From assembly GCA_910574915.1 (NCBI GenBank), contig CAJTCR010000017.1, positions 30,202 through 94,201 of the forward strand: 64,000 nucleotides of DNA, given 5' to 3'. The DNA is from Eubacteriaceae bacterium. Its GTDB lineage: Bacteria; Bacillota; Clostridia; Lachnospirales; Lachnospiraceae. Position numbers and translations under genes: made by a program. The notes below the pieces were generated by a model, which worked only from the letters and a program-made list of their open reading frames with translations, was not told the DNA's origin and did not search any database. Shown here one piece after another: positions 1 through 8,498 of this stretch; positions within the stretch are counted from its first letter, which is position 1; the number at the start of each line of letters is the position of its first letter.

Positions 1-1192
1 TATTTCCCATAACGCTTTCAAGATGCTCTGGAAGCGTGCCTGCCAGGTCATAATAGACCTCATTATGTGTATAGCCATACAGCGCCGGCACTAAAATAAC
101 GACAAACAGCACTGCAAAAACAACATACCTTTTTGTTACAAAATCGCCAATCCATCCCAGATCCGGGATCAGCGCACGGTGCCTTGTCTTTTCAATCGCC
201 CCGTCAAATACGAGGATCATCGACGGCAGGATCGTCACACATCCGATCACGCCGAGTACTACGCCCTTCGCCATTACAATGCCAAGATCCAGCCCAAGCG
301 TAAACGTCATAAAGCACATTGCCAAAAATCCCGCAACCGTTGTAACAGAGCTTCCTACAACAGATGCTACAGTATTAGAGATCGCGTGCGCCATCGCGCG
401 CTTTTTATCTCCTGTAAAACGCTCCTTGTTTTCCTGATAGCTGTGCCAGAGAAAAATGGAATAATCCATTGTCACCGCAAGCTGCAATACCGCGGCAAGC
501 GCCTGGGTAATAAAAGAAATCTCCCCGGCCGCCCAGTTTGTACCCAGGTTATAAATAATTGCCATTCCAATGCTGAGCAGAAAAAGCACTGGAATCAAAA
601 ACGAATCCATCGTCAGTGACAGCACGACTGCCGACAATGCAGATGCGATGACCACATACATCACTGCTTCACTGTTGCATATCTTTTTAATATCCGCTAC
701 TACGGCTGACATTCCGCTTAACAAGCACTGCTGCCTGGTCAGTGCGCGGATCTTTTCTACCGCGTCCAGCGTTTCGTCCGCTGACATCGAAGTATCCAGC
801 ATGACGATCATCAATATTGAATTTTTTTCTTTATTTTCAAACGCCTTTTGCATATCGTCCGGCAGCAGCTCCATCGGCACAGACAGGTCTGCAAGCGAGT
901 GATACCAAAGAACGGTCTTGACATGGTCGATCTGTTCGATCTCACTCTTTAGTGCTGCCACATCTTTTTGCTCCATTCCTTCCACCACAGCTACCGAAAA
1001 TGCTCCTGTACCAAACTGTTCCAGCAAAATGTCCTGCCCCTTCATCGTCTCGATCTCTTTTGGAAGATACGAGAGGATATCATAATTGATCCTTGTATTC
1101 CGATAGCCAATTACCGCCGGAACAAGCAGCAGGAAGCTGAGGATTAAAATCGGTATCCTGAATTTTACGACTCCTTTGCCAAATTTCATCAT
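1..1192 (-). CDS. RND/MMPL-family transporter, C-terminus outside window
   Basis: A membrane exporter of the RND/MMPL superfamily. About 397 codons are visible and the frame runs off the left edge, so the C-terminal half is missing. An N-terminal membrane segment (about residues 11-28, FRIPILILSFLLLVPAV) is followed by a roughly 170-residue extracytoplasmic domain starting NTRINYDILSYLPKEIE. A block of hydrophobic helices then carries the family-typical stretch TMDYSIFLWHSYQENKE. The start is ATGATG at 1190-1192 behind a modest GAAAGAG ribosome site. It lies downstream of the TetR gene, so it is probably the pump that regulator controls. Substrate (drug, lipid or peptide) cannot be read from the sequence. 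Confidence 0.85.
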   Translation of the reverse strand, partial: MMKFGKGVVKFRIPILILSFLLLVPAVIGYRNTRINYDILSYLPKEIETMKGQDILLEQFGTGAFSVAVVEGMEQKDVAALKSEIEQIDHVKTVLWYHSLADLSVPMELLPDDMQKAFENKEKNSILMIVMLDTSMSADETLDAVEKIRALTRQQCLLSGMSAVVADIKKICNSEAVMYVVIASALSAVVLSLTMDSFLIPVLFLLSIGMAIIYNLGTNWAAGEISFITQALAAVLQLAVTMDYSIFLWHSYQENKERFTGDKKRAMAHAISNTVASVVGSSVTTVAGFLAMCFMTFTLGLDLGIVMAKGVVLGVIGCVTILPSMILVFDGAIEKTRHRALIPDLGWIGDFVTKRYVVFAVLFVVILVPALYGYTHNEVYYDLAGTLPEHLESVMGN

Positions 1193-1246
1193 GCTTTTTT
1201 CATCTCTTTCTTTCTTATTTCTGCACCGGTGCAATTAGAAGTATAC

Positions 1247-1283
1247 AAAAAAAGACTGAATATGAACATATTCAATCTTTTTT
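1247..1283. promoter_or_regulatory. Palindrome between TetR gene and pump: operator or AT-rich terminator
   Basis: TGAATATGAACATATTCA at 1257-1274 is a perfect 8-bp inverted repeat with a 2-bp spacer. It is flanked by A and T runs that extend the symmetry (AAAAAAAGA on the left, TCTTTTTT on the right). It sits 87 nt past the TetR stop and about 65 nt before the pump start. TetR proteins bind palindromes of this size, so it may be the operator. The same sequence could fold as a weak bidirectional terminator. Confidence 0.5.
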
Positions 1284-1360
1284 AAGTGTTTCCAATTATT
1301 TACATTTTGATATCACTGTAAGCGTTGGTATACAAATTTATGAAATTGTCTGGCAGGACG

Positions 1361-1927
1361 CTACAAGTCTTTCAGAGAGTCTTCAAACGAATGGCTCATC
1401 ATATACTGATACAGCTCTGCCAAGTCCTGCGCCGAAATCGTCATGCCGCTGCGTATCCACTCAATCAGGATAAATACCATCGACTGCCCGTAATACTGCG
1501 CCAGCCGCTGCGGCGTCATCCATGCATATTTCGGCTGCCTGCGCTCACTGTGTTCCCCACATACTTCTTCCAGCAGGTTTTGCAGGCAGTTCTGGGAAAT
1601 GCTGTAAAAGGAATCCTGTCCCTCCAGCCTGCTGACCTTTGTATAAAATTCTTTTTCCTTCTCGACATTCAGAAACAGAAACGTCATTGCCTGTGTAGTC
1701 ATGCCGCTGCGTATAAACGGCTTGATCGGTTCGATCAAATCGTGGTTGATAATCCACTCCAGCAGTTCATACTTATCCTGGAAATGGTTATAAAACGTCG
1801 TACGGATCACACCGGCACGGTCTGTTATTTCTTTGATTGTAATTTTCTCAATCGGACGGATACATGCCAGCTCCTTAAAGCTAACCGCAAGCAACTGGTC
1901 AATCTCCCGTTTCCCCTGAATTGCCAT
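1361..1927 (-). CDS. TetR/AcrR-family transcriptional regulator
   Basis: A 188-residue DNA-binding regulator, the usual TetR length. The N-terminal helix-turn-helix is visible at residues 29-60 (ITIKEITDRAGVIRTTFYNH, then FQDKYELLEWI), matching the TetR_N signature. The C-terminal ligand or dimer domain is helical and gives no clue to the inducer. The start has a GGAGG site 9 nt upstream, and only 3 nt separate it from the previous gene, so it is co-transcribed with 1931-3183. The pump gene directly downstream is its most likely target, through the palindrome at 1257-1274. Confidence 0.88.
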   Translation of the reverse strand: MAIQGKREIDQLLAVSFKELACIRPIEKITIKEITDRAGVIRTTFYNHFQDKYELLEWIINHDLIEPIKPFIRSGMTTQAMTFLFLNVEKEKEFYTKVSRLEGQDSFYSISQNCLQNLLEEVCGEHSERRQPKYAWMTPQRLAQYYGQSMVFILIEWIRSGMTISAQDLAELYQYMMSHSFEDSLKDL

Positions 1928-1930
1928 GAA

Positions 1931-2287
1931 CTATTTTTCCTCCAGCTTATTGTTCCACAAATCTTCCGGTACAGGAATCATCTCCTTCGTCCCTTCCCGC
2001 CAGCAAATCAGCTTCCGGCTCTGTTCTACCCGGCATACCCACGTATTGTCGTAGATGCCGCTGATCTCCAGATCCTCTCTCCCCATCAGCCAGGTCTTTT
2101 TCCCCTTCATCGTCAGTGCATGTACCTTTTCAAATACAATCGTCCCTGCGCTGCTGCGCTCCGGTTCATCCACGCTCACGATAAACGCCTGCGGTATCAG
2201 CGTCAAACCATTGACTACAAATCCATTTTCCAGCCGGTACTGGACACTTAAAAGATCCAGTGTTCCATTATTCAGATATGCTGCCAT
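1931..2287 (-). CDS. Conserved hypothetical protein (118 aa)
   Basis: I do not recognise a family. The frame is open further upstream, but the start at 2287 (MAAYLNNGTLDLLSVQYRLE) has a clear GGGAGGG ribosome site 6 nt away and removes an unlikely leader. The protein is soluble and mixed alpha/beta. It is rich in Trp, Glu and Arg toward the C-terminus (CRVEQSRKLICWREGTKEMI) and shows no signal peptide or membrane segment. It sits second from the end of a five-gene minus-strand unit: DUF308 membrane protein, 76-aa protein, this gene, TetR, pump. A role with the TetR/pump pair is inferred from position only. Confidence 0.6.
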   Translation of the reverse strand: MAAYLNNGTLDLLSVQYRLENGFVVNGLTLIPQAFIVSVDEPERSSAGTIVFEKVHALTMKGKKTWLMGREDLEISGIYDNTWVCRVEQSRKLICWREGTKEMIPVPEDLWNNKLEEK

Positions 2288-2350
2288 AAAAATCCCTCCC
2301 TGCCTTATTAAAATCATCCATAGCAGCAAAGACGTGCCGTCTTACTGCAA

Positions 2351-2581
2351 CTATTCCTCAAACTCTACCGTTACAAAAAATCCTTTTGGTGTTTCCGTTA
2401 TTTGCAGCACCTTCCCCTCCGACGATTTAAGCCGCTCCCGGAACGTATAGTTTGCAGACATCGCAAACGCATTGCCAAGCGTATAATAATATGAATCCGG
2501 CAGCTTGCCTTCTGTTACCGCAAGCACATCCCCTTCCTGTAACAGTCCGGTGCGTTCCATTTTAAATTCCATTTTCCGCAT
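2351..2581 (-). CDS. Small hypothetical protein (76 aa)
   Basis: Unrecognised. The sequence begins MRKMEFKMERTGLLQEGDVL and is acidic and soluble, ending FFVTVEFEE. It has no cysteine and no membrane segment. A second possible start is M8. Only 20 nt separate it from the DUF308 gene upstream, with a G-rich stretch as its ribosome site, so it belongs to the same operon. The 63-nt gap to the next gene is long for an operon but holds no terminator hairpin that I can see. Confidence 0.6.
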   Translation of the reverse strand: MRKMEFKMERTGLLQEGDVLAVTEGKLPDSYYYTLGNAFAMSANYTFRERLKSSEGKVLQITETPKGFFVTVEFEE

Positions 2582-2601
2582 AAGCGCCCCCGCTTTCGTC
2601 G

Positions 2602-3183
2602 TTATTCGTCTATTTCCCTGGCATCCACGTCAATCGGAGCAATCTTTTGCGCCGCATACCTGACCGCCTGCACCGTATGATATACGATAATCATATTTGA
2701 GATCCCGTCATAAATAAGCGCGATCCCCAAAATCCGAACCGCTACCGAAACGATGCCAAACGAATCGCAGATACAGACTACGCCAAACACACAGTTTAAA
2801 AGTGCCAGCAAAAACAGTATGATCCAGCGGTCACTTCCGTTTTGCTTTGCCTCTGACGCCATCTGGAAATCCCGCAGGCTGTGTACGAGCAAAACGACCC
2901 CGATTACAATCGGCACCAGTGTAACAACCGATCCAGGCGTAATAAAAATCCATACGCCCAGCAGCAAAAACAGCAGCCCGCCCGTAATCGCAAGAATCCC
3001 CCTGCCCTCTACAAAATAGCCAAAGATATACACCGCACCCATTACAACAAGCAAAGCGCCAAGCACCCGGCAGATCAGCCCTGTTACTTCCATCGGCCAC
3101 GCAACAAGCACCACGCCCAAAGCAATCGTAAGCAGCGCCGTTACATATGCCGCGATCCGCAGTTTTTTAAAAAATTCCTTCAT
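2602..3183 (-). CDS. DUF308/HdeD-like membrane protein
   Basis: A 193-residue integral membrane protein with about six hydrophobic helices in hairpin pairs, for example AYVTALLTIALGVVLVAWP near the start and LVPIVIGVVLLVHSL mid-protein. This pattern of short repeated two-helix units is that of the DUF308/HdeD family, some members of which are acid-stress proteins in enterobacteria; the role here is unknown. The start at 3183 (MKEFFKKLRIAAY) has AAAGGAG 9 nt upstream, while the longer frame from 3213 has no such site. It is the first gene of the operon behind the promoter at 3232-3260. Confidence 0.75.
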   Translation of the reverse strand: MKEFFKKLRIAAYVTALLTIALGVVLVAWPMEVTGLICRVLGALLVVMGAVYIFGYFVEGRGILAITGGLLFLLLGVWIFITPGSVVTLVPIVIGVVLLVHSLRDFQMASEAKQNGSDRWIILFLLALLNCVFGVVCICDSFGIVSVAVRILGIALIYDGISNMIIVYHTVQAVRYAAQKIAPIDVDAREIDE

Positions 3184-3231
3184 GTACCTTACTCCTTTAC
3201 CATCTGTTTTCATGATTGCTTATATCACGTC

Positions 3232-3260
3232 ATTATAGGTTATTTTGGGACAAATGACAA
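3232..3260 (-). promoter_or_regulatory. SigA-type promoter for the 3183-to-1 operon
   Basis: On the minus strand TTGTCA (3255-3260), 17-bp spacer, TATAAT (3232-3237). This is a near-consensus housekeeping promoter. The predicted transcript starts about 40 nt before the DUF308 start codon at 3183. Confidence 0.75.
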
Positions 3261-3369
3261 GAGATTTCTTCTTTGCCGGTAAAAACATTGACATCCAGAC
3301 CCCTTGTATTTTAACTGTTCCCGTCGTTTTTTGCCGCCCCTGCTAAAAAACTTTGTGCATTTATGCCTA

Positions 3370-3398
3370 TTTACAGCTACGCATTTCCGTGCTATGAT
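3370..3398 (+). promoter_or_regulatory. SigA-type promoter for the Ig-like secreted protein
   Basis: TTTACA (3370-3375), 17-bp spacer, TATGAT (3393-3398). It is divergent from the operon promoter about 110 bp away. It gives a leader of about 60 nt that ends in the GGAGG ribosome site of the gene at 3467. Confidence 0.6.
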
Positions 3399-3466
3399 CC
3401 TGTTATCGATTCGGCATGTTGGATACCAGGGTACATCACATTCATTTTTGACAGGAGGTATCAAAC

Positions 3467-4270
3467 ATGACACGTAAATCTATTTATTCTATTCTATGTA
3501 TTATACTGTTAACTATTTTATTTCTGTTTACTCCGCTCACACGGATGACAATTATCGCCGATGCCGCCCCGTTATCCTTACCACCTTGGATCGTGCTTAC
3601 AAAATACTCCAAGACAATGGCAGTCGGTGAAGAATTTGGGCTGATTGCAGTCGCTTCCAACGGCAAACAGCCGACATTTAAAAGCAGCAAATCTTCCATC
3701 GCTTCTGTCAACACCTACGGCTGGATTACCGCCAAAAAAGCCGGCACCTGCAAAATCACGGCAAAAATAAAAAATGCCGAAGCATCCTGCAATATCACTG
3801 TCAGCCAGACGACGCTTACGATCCAGCCCTCCAATATCACCCTTTACCGAAACGGCACAAAACAGCTTACCGCAGCCGTCTCCACCAAGCACACGCCGAC
3901 CTGGAAATCCAGCAGAAGCAGCGTCGCCTGCGTAGACGAAAACGGCCTTGTCACCGCCGTCAAGCATGGAACCGCAAAAATCACGGCAACCGTAGACGGC
4001 GTATCCAAAAGCTGCACCGTTACAGTTAAACAGCCAACCATAAAGATCCAACCGGGCACCCTTGCCATGACCGTCGGCAGCACCCGCAGGCTGTGCGCCA
4101 CGGTATCCTCTGGAAATCCCCCGCAATGGAGCACAAGCAACAGCAGCATACTCTCCATTGACCAATCCGGCAATGTTACCGCAAGAAAAAAAGGACGGGC
4201 ATATGTCTATGCCCGTGAAGATGGAAAAAAAGCAAGCTGCCAGGTCACCGTCAGCGAACCGGAACATTAA
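3467..4270 (+). CDS. Secreted protein with three bacterial Ig-like (Big_2) domains
   Basis: A 267-residue surface or secreted protein. A hydrophobic signal or anchor segment at residues 5-27 (ILCIILLTILFLFTPL) is followed by three Big_2 repeats at about 45-112, 117-187 and 192-263. Each has the hallmark pattern: a lead-in (MAVGEEF, LYRNGTKQL, MTVGSTRRL), then a W/S-rich strand with SVN or SVD, then GxxTAxKxGxxxITA. Each repeat carries a cysteine in its last strand. Such domains act as stalks or adhesive modules outside the cell; no catalytic domain is attached. Start: GACAGGAGG with an 8-nt spacing. The gene stands alone between a divergent operon and the convergent cysE gene. Confidence 0.88.
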   Translation: MTRKSIYSILCIILLTILFLFTPLTRMTIIADAAPLSLPPWIVLTKYSKTMAVGEEFGLIAVASNGKQPTFKSSKSSIASVNTYGWITAKKAGTCKITAKIKNAEASCNITVSQTTLTIQPSNITLYRNGTKQLTAAVSTKHTPTWKSSRSSVACVDENGLVTAVKHGTAKITATVDGVSKSCTVTVKQPTIKIQPGTLAMTVGSTRRLCATVSSGNPPQWSTSNSSILSIDQSGNVTARKKGRAYVYAREDGKKASCQVTVSEPEH

Positions 4271-4302
4271 CAGCCAGCTTTTCTTATCTGATTTCTTCTT
4301 TA

Positions 4303-4481
4303 TCTGATGCATCAGAGCTTTTACGCTCCGTCAGATCATAAGTTCAAGTATTATTTCAGCTAAATTTCTAATTATAATTTCCATCGTTATTCAAATAATG
4401 ATTCAAGTTATAAGTACCCTGCTGTCCTTATCCAGCATCCGAATCGAACTAGAGCGAAATAGTTCGCATTGCTTTGGTAAA
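4303..4481. other. Intergenic hairpins and a repeat-end vestige after cysE
   Basis: The 214-bp gap between two convergent genes holds no gene. It contains a 14-bp perfect palindrome (TCTGATGCATCAGA, 4303-4316), a hairpin CGAACTA/TAGTTCG (4445-4451 with 4460-4466) and, 3 nt beyond the cysE stop, ATTGCTTTGGTAAA (4468-4481). The last matches the outer end of the dispersed palindromic repeats described below, and CTAGAGCG inside the hairpin also recurs next to those repeats. No hairpin here has a good T-run, so a terminator is not assigned. Confidence 0.45.
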
Positions 4482-4484
4482 CTC

Positions 4485-5423
4485 TCAAATCACCCAATCC
4501 CAGACATAAGCATCCCCGCTTCTATTCTGCGGCGGATCTGCCTGGAACACCATTTCCGGCGCTTTGAGCGACACCTTTGTATATGGCGGCACGGATTCTG
4601 TAATAAAGGTATTTCCGCCAATAATCGAATTCGCGCCAATTACAGTGTCTCCGCCTAAAATCGTCGCACCGGAATAAATCGTTACATGATCCTCAATCGT
4701 CGGATGCCGCTTGACATCCGCAAGAAGCTGCCCTTTTCTGGTCGAAAGCGCACCGAGCGTTACTCCCTGGTACAGCTTGACATTGTCTCCGATCTGCGTC
4801 GTTTCTCCGATTACAACGCCCGTGCCATGATCTATAAAAAAATACTGTCCAATCTGTGCGCCCGGATTGATGTCGATCCCTGTGCGGCTGTGGGCATACT
4901 CGGACATAATACGGGGAATAAACGGCACATGCCTGACATACAGCTCATGCGCCATCCGGTATACAAAAATCGCAAACACACCAGGATAAGAAGAAATAAT
5001 CTCCTGTCTGCTCTTTGCCGCCGGGTCACCGTCAAATCCTGCCTGCACATCCATAAGCAGCATATTTTGAATATGCGCCAGCCTGCCGATAAAGTACTGC
5101 GCCGTCTCATCCGCCTGCTGTGCAATCTGCTCCCTCGTCCTGCTTTCATTCGTATACAGCAGCGCAATTTCCACCTGCTGGCGCAGCTCCCTTAAGATGC
5201 TGTTTAACGTATTTCCCGCAAAATAACGCGCATCCATATATTCAAAATTTTTTTCCTCAAAATACCCCGGAAACATCAAAGACCGCAGGCGTTTGATTAA
5301 AACAATAATATTGCTCCTGCCCGGCAGACGGCGGTTTTCCTTCGTCACAAACACCTCGTCCGAGATATAATTTTGTGTAATCTGTTTTACTACCTGGTCA
5401 AAATCTGTCCTGACTTCTGCCAT
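4485..5423 (-). CDS. cysE: Serine O-acetyltransferase
   Basis: Makes O-acetylserine from serine and acetyl-CoA, the first step of cysteine synthesis, in the cytoplasm. It is 312 residues, the long clostridial form. The N-terminal helical part (1-180) precedes a left-handed beta-helix of hexapeptide repeats (about 190-290) with the active-site region FIDHGTGVVIGETTQIGDNV (His within DHGTG) and the loop GALSTRKGQ. The start has AGGAGG 5 nt upstream. It follows purB by 67 nt and may be the last gene of the purine operon; no terminator is seen between them. Serine is also the substrate of glyA and serS elsewhere in the window. Confidence 0.9.
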   Translation of the reverse strand: MAEVRTDFDQVVKQITQNYISDEVFVTKENRRLPGRSNIIVLIKRLRSLMFPGYFEEKNFEYMDARYFAGNTLNSILRELRQQVEIALLYTNESRTREQIAQQADETAQYFIGRLAHIQNMLLMDVQAGFDGDPAAKSRQEIISSYPGVFAIFVYRMAHELYVRHVPFIPRIMSEYAHSRTGIDINPGAQIGQYFFIDHGTGVVIGETTQIGDNVKLYQGVTLGALSTRKGQLLADVKRHPTIEDHVTIYSGATILGGDTVIGANSIIGGNTFITESVPPYTKVSLKAPEMVFQADPPQNRSGDAYVWDWVI

Positions 5424-5490
5424 AACCTTCCTCCTGGTGCTTTGGCTTTGTTCCCTATTGTATGCCCGCGTATCTGCAATGATTCATTTC

Positions 5491-6951
5491 TTATACATGG
5501 ATCTGCGCTTTCATTCCAAGCGCTTCCTTGTTTTTCAAAAGAACCGGCTCCACGGCTTCCTTTAAAAACTTCTCTACCTGCAACGGCGCGCGTCCCACAT
5601 ATTTTGCTGGGTCCATTCCGGCGCGCAGCTCTTCTAACGACAGTCCAAACGCAGGATCTGCCGCAATCAGCTCCAGCAGGTTATTTTCCAGTCCATGTTT
5701 TTTCACGTTTTCCCCTGCTTCCATCGAAAGCTGCCGGATCCGTTCATGCAGCTCCTGACGGCTGCCGCCTTTTTTCACTGCATCCATCATAATATTTTCC
5801 GTCGCCATAAACGGCAGCTCCGCCATCAGATGCTTGGTAATGACCTTGTCATAGACCACAAGCCCATCCACAACATTCAGGCACAAGTCCAGGATTCCGT
5901 CCACGGCAAGAAATCCTTCTGGTATCGACAAGCGCTTGTTTGCCGAATCATCCAGTGTCCGCTCGAACCACTGCACCGCGGATGTGACCGCAGGATTGAG
6001 CGCATCAATCATCACATAACGCGACAGTGACGCAATCCGCTCACTGCGCATCGGGTTCCTCTTATATGCCATCGCGGAAGATCCAATCTGATTTTTTTCA
6101 AACGGTTCCTCGATCTCTTTTAAATGCTGCAAAAGCCTGATATCGTTGGACATCTTGTGCGCGCTTGCCGCGATGCCGGATAGCACGTTTGCCACCCTTG
6201 TATCGACTTTTCTGGAATACGTCTGCCCGGACACCGGATAACAATGCGCAAACCCCATTTTCTGCGCAATCATCGGATCAATTTTATCAATCGTTTCCTG
6301 ATCGCCCTGAAACAGTTCCTGAAAGCTTGCCTGCGTTCCGGTCGTTCCTTTAGAGCCAAGCAGCTTCATCGTCAGGATCACATAATCCACATCTTCCAGA
6401 TCCATTAAAAACTCTTGCAGCCACAGGGAAGCACGTTTGCCTACCGTTGTCGGCTGCGCCGGCTGAAAGTGGGTGAACGCCAGCGTCGGCAGCGCTTTAT
6501 AAGTATCCGCAAACTTCGCCAGCTCAGCAATTACATTTAACAGCTTGCGGCGCACTAACCTCAGCGCTTCCGACATAATAATCAGATCTGTATTGTCTCC
6601 CACATAGCATGAGGTCGCCCCCAGATGAATAATGCCGGCAGCTTTTGGACACTGCAATCCATAAGCATACACATGACTCATTACATCATGGCGTACTTCC
6701 AGCTCCCGCCTGCGGGCATCTTCATAGTTGATATCATGCACATGTGCTTTCAGCTCATCGATCATTTCCTGTGTAATTACCGGTTCGCCGTTTTCTCCTT
6801 TCAGTCCGAGCTCCATCTCTGTCTCTGCCAGTGCAATCCACAGCTTTCTCCATGTACAAAACTTCTTGTCCTGCGAGAATATATACTGCATCTCTTTGCT
6901 GGCATAGCGCTCTGATAACGGACTGCTATATCCTTTTGTGTCTGCTGCCAT
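5491..6951 (-). CDS. purB: Adenylosuccinate lyase
   Basis: Cleaves SAICAR to AICAR plus fumarate, and adenylosuccinate to AMP plus fumarate, in purine synthesis. The 486-residue protein has the superfamily signature GSSAMAYKRNPMRSE at about residue 290, with the catalytic flexible loop. The family-typical HLGATSCYVGDNTD lies at about 110 and THFQPAQPTTVGKR at about 160. The protein acts as a homotetramer with composite active sites (family knowledge). It lies 35 nt downstream of purF and is clearly in the same operon. Confidence 0.95.
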   Translation of the reverse strand: MAADTKGYSSPLSERYASKEMQYIFSQDKKFCTWRKLWIALAETEMELGLKGENGEPVITQEMIDELKAHVHDINYEDARRRELEVRHDVMSHVYAYGLQCPKAAGIIHLGATSCYVGDNTDLIIMSEALRLVRRKLLNVIAELAKFADTYKALPTLAFTHFQPAQPTTVGKRASLWLQEFLMDLEDVDYVILTMKLLGSKGTTGTQASFQELFQGDQETIDKIDPMIAQKMGFAHCYPVSGQTYSRKVDTRVANVLSGIAASAHKMSNDIRLLQHLKEIEEPFEKNQIGSSAMAYKRNPMRSERIASLSRYVMIDALNPAVTSAVQWFERTLDDSANKRLSIPEGFLAVDGILDLCLNVVDGLVVYDKVITKHLMAELPFMATENIMMDAVKKGGSRQELHERIRQLSMEAGENVKKHGLENNLLELIAADPAFGLSLEELRAGMDPAKYVGRAPLQVEKFLKEAVEPVLLKNKEALGMKAQIHV

Positions 6952-6986
6952 AACTGCTGCCTGCTCCTTTCCAATCTGTTCTTTTT

Positions 6987-8462
6987 CTATGAAACATTGT
7001 GATCCTTGATCCGGTCATAATAATCTCCGCGGATATCCTCTTTCGGAGGCTCCATCGGGTAGCTTCCGGTAAAGCAGCCTTTGCAAATCGAAAGCCCGTC
7101 CACCATTTGTTCCAGACGCTCGACTTTTAGATAGCCCAAGCTGTCCGCCCCGATCACATCCCGTATCTCCTCAAGCGAACGGTTATACGCGATTAACTGC
7201 TCCCGCTCCGGGATATCCGTCCCGAAATAACACGGCCACAAAAACGGCGGTGAGCTGATGCGCACGTGCACTTCGCAGGCGCCTGCTTCCTTAAGCATCG
7301 ATACAATCCTGCCGGACGTCGTACCTCTGACAATCGAATCGTCGATCATAATAATGCGCTTTCCGTTTACCGCTTCTTTGATCGCATTCAGCTTTACCCG
7401 CACGCCGTCTGCACGATACGACTGCTTCGGCTTGATAAACGTACGCCCTACATATCCGTTTTTCATAAACGCAACGCCATAAGGGATGCCCGACTGCATG
7501 GAATAGCCCAAAGCCGCCGCATTGCCGGATTCCGGCACGCCTACAACCAGGTCTGCTTCCACCGGAGAGTCGATCGCAAGAAACCGTCCGGCATTGATTC
7601 TGGAATTATACACGCTCACCCCGTCAATCTGGCTGTCCGGCCTGGAAAAATAAATATATTCAAAAATACACCTTCCGACCTTTTCCTCTGGCTGGCAAAG
7701 CGACCGGTCAGACTGGATGCCGCCTTCTGGTGAGATCGTTACAACCTCGCCAGGCAGCACGTCTCTGATATACTCTGCCCCGATCGTCTCCAAAGCACAC
7801 GTTTCCGATGCCAGAAAATACGCCTGCTCCCGCTTGCCGATGCAAAGCGGCTTAAAGCCAAACGGATCTCTTGCCCCGATCAGCTTGCGCGGGCTCATCA
7901 CAACTAACGCATAGGCGCCCTTGATCTTTTTTGCCGCCCGCAGCACCGCCTCTTCTGCTGTCCTGGAATGCAGACGTTCCCTGGCGATATGGTAGGCAAT
8001 CACCTCAGAATCGATCGTCGTCTGAAAGATCGCTCCCGTATATTCCAGCTCCCGCCTTAATTCACCGGCATTGATCAGATTGCCGTTATGCGCGACCCCT
8101 AACGTCCCTTTGACATAGTTAATTACAAGCGGCTGTGCATTCTCTCTGGTAGACGCGCCTGCTGTGGAATAGCGCACATGCCCGACGCCGATATCACCCT
8201 TTAAATTGCCCAGATTCTCAGGATTGAACACTTCATTGACCAGTCCCATATCCTTGTAAGAATCCACCTTCCGCTGCTGGCCTTTTGTGTCGCTGACCGC
8301 GATGCCGCAGCTCTCCTGTCCTCTATGCTGCAACGCAAACAGCCCATAGTAAATATCCGAAGCGACATCATGCCCTTCAAAATCATATACGCCGATAACA
8401 CCGCATTCCTCGCCCGGCTTGTCCATATAGTACGAATCTTGTTCAAACATATTTTGCCCCAT
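6987..8462 (-). CDS. purF: Amidophosphoribosyltransferase
   Basis: Commits PRPP to purine synthesis by transferring the glutamine amide to make phosphoribosylamine. In the 491-residue protein the N-terminal nucleophile is Cys20, in MDKPGEECGVIGVY, which implies removal of a propeptide. The glutaminase domain includes ALQHRGQESCGIAVSD. The PRPP-binding loop is IIMIDDSIVRGTTSG near residue 370. Cysteines in the C-terminal part (CKGC) fit the Fe-S cluster seen in Bacillus-type enzymes. The start at 8462 has GAGGG 6 nt upstream. It is the second gene of purC-purF-purB. Confidence 0.95.
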   Translation of the reverse strand: MGQNMFEQDSYYMDKPGEECGVIGVYDFEGHDVASDIYYGLFALQHRGQESCGIAVSDTKGQQRKVDSYKDMGLVNEVFNPENLGNLKGDIGVGHVRYSTAGASTRENAQPLVINYVKGTLGVAHNGNLINAGELRRELEYTGAIFQTTIDSEVIAYHIARERLHSRTAEEAVLRAAKKIKGAYALVVMSPRKLIGARDPFGFKPLCIGKREQAYFLASETCALETIGAEYIRDVLPGEVVTISPEGGIQSDRSLCQPEEKVGRCIFEYIYFSRPDSQIDGVSVYNSRINAGRFLAIDSPVEADLVVGVPESGNAAALGYSMQSGIPYGVAFMKNGYVGRTFIKPKQSYRADGVRVKLNAIKEAVNGKRIIMIDDSIVRGTTSGRIVSMLKEAGACEVHVRISSPPFLWPCYFGTDIPEREQLIAYNRSLEEIRDVIGADSLGYLKVERLEQMVDGLSICKGCFTGSYPMEPPKEDIRGDYYDRIKDHNVS

Positions 8463-8498
8463 AAAAATCCCTCGTTATCATTTAATCAAAAAGAATGT

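Noticed and set aside
1325..2251. A 308-codon plus-strand frame
   Set aside because: Antisense to the TetR gene and the 118-aa gene, Cys/His/Leu-rich composition typical of a shadow frame.
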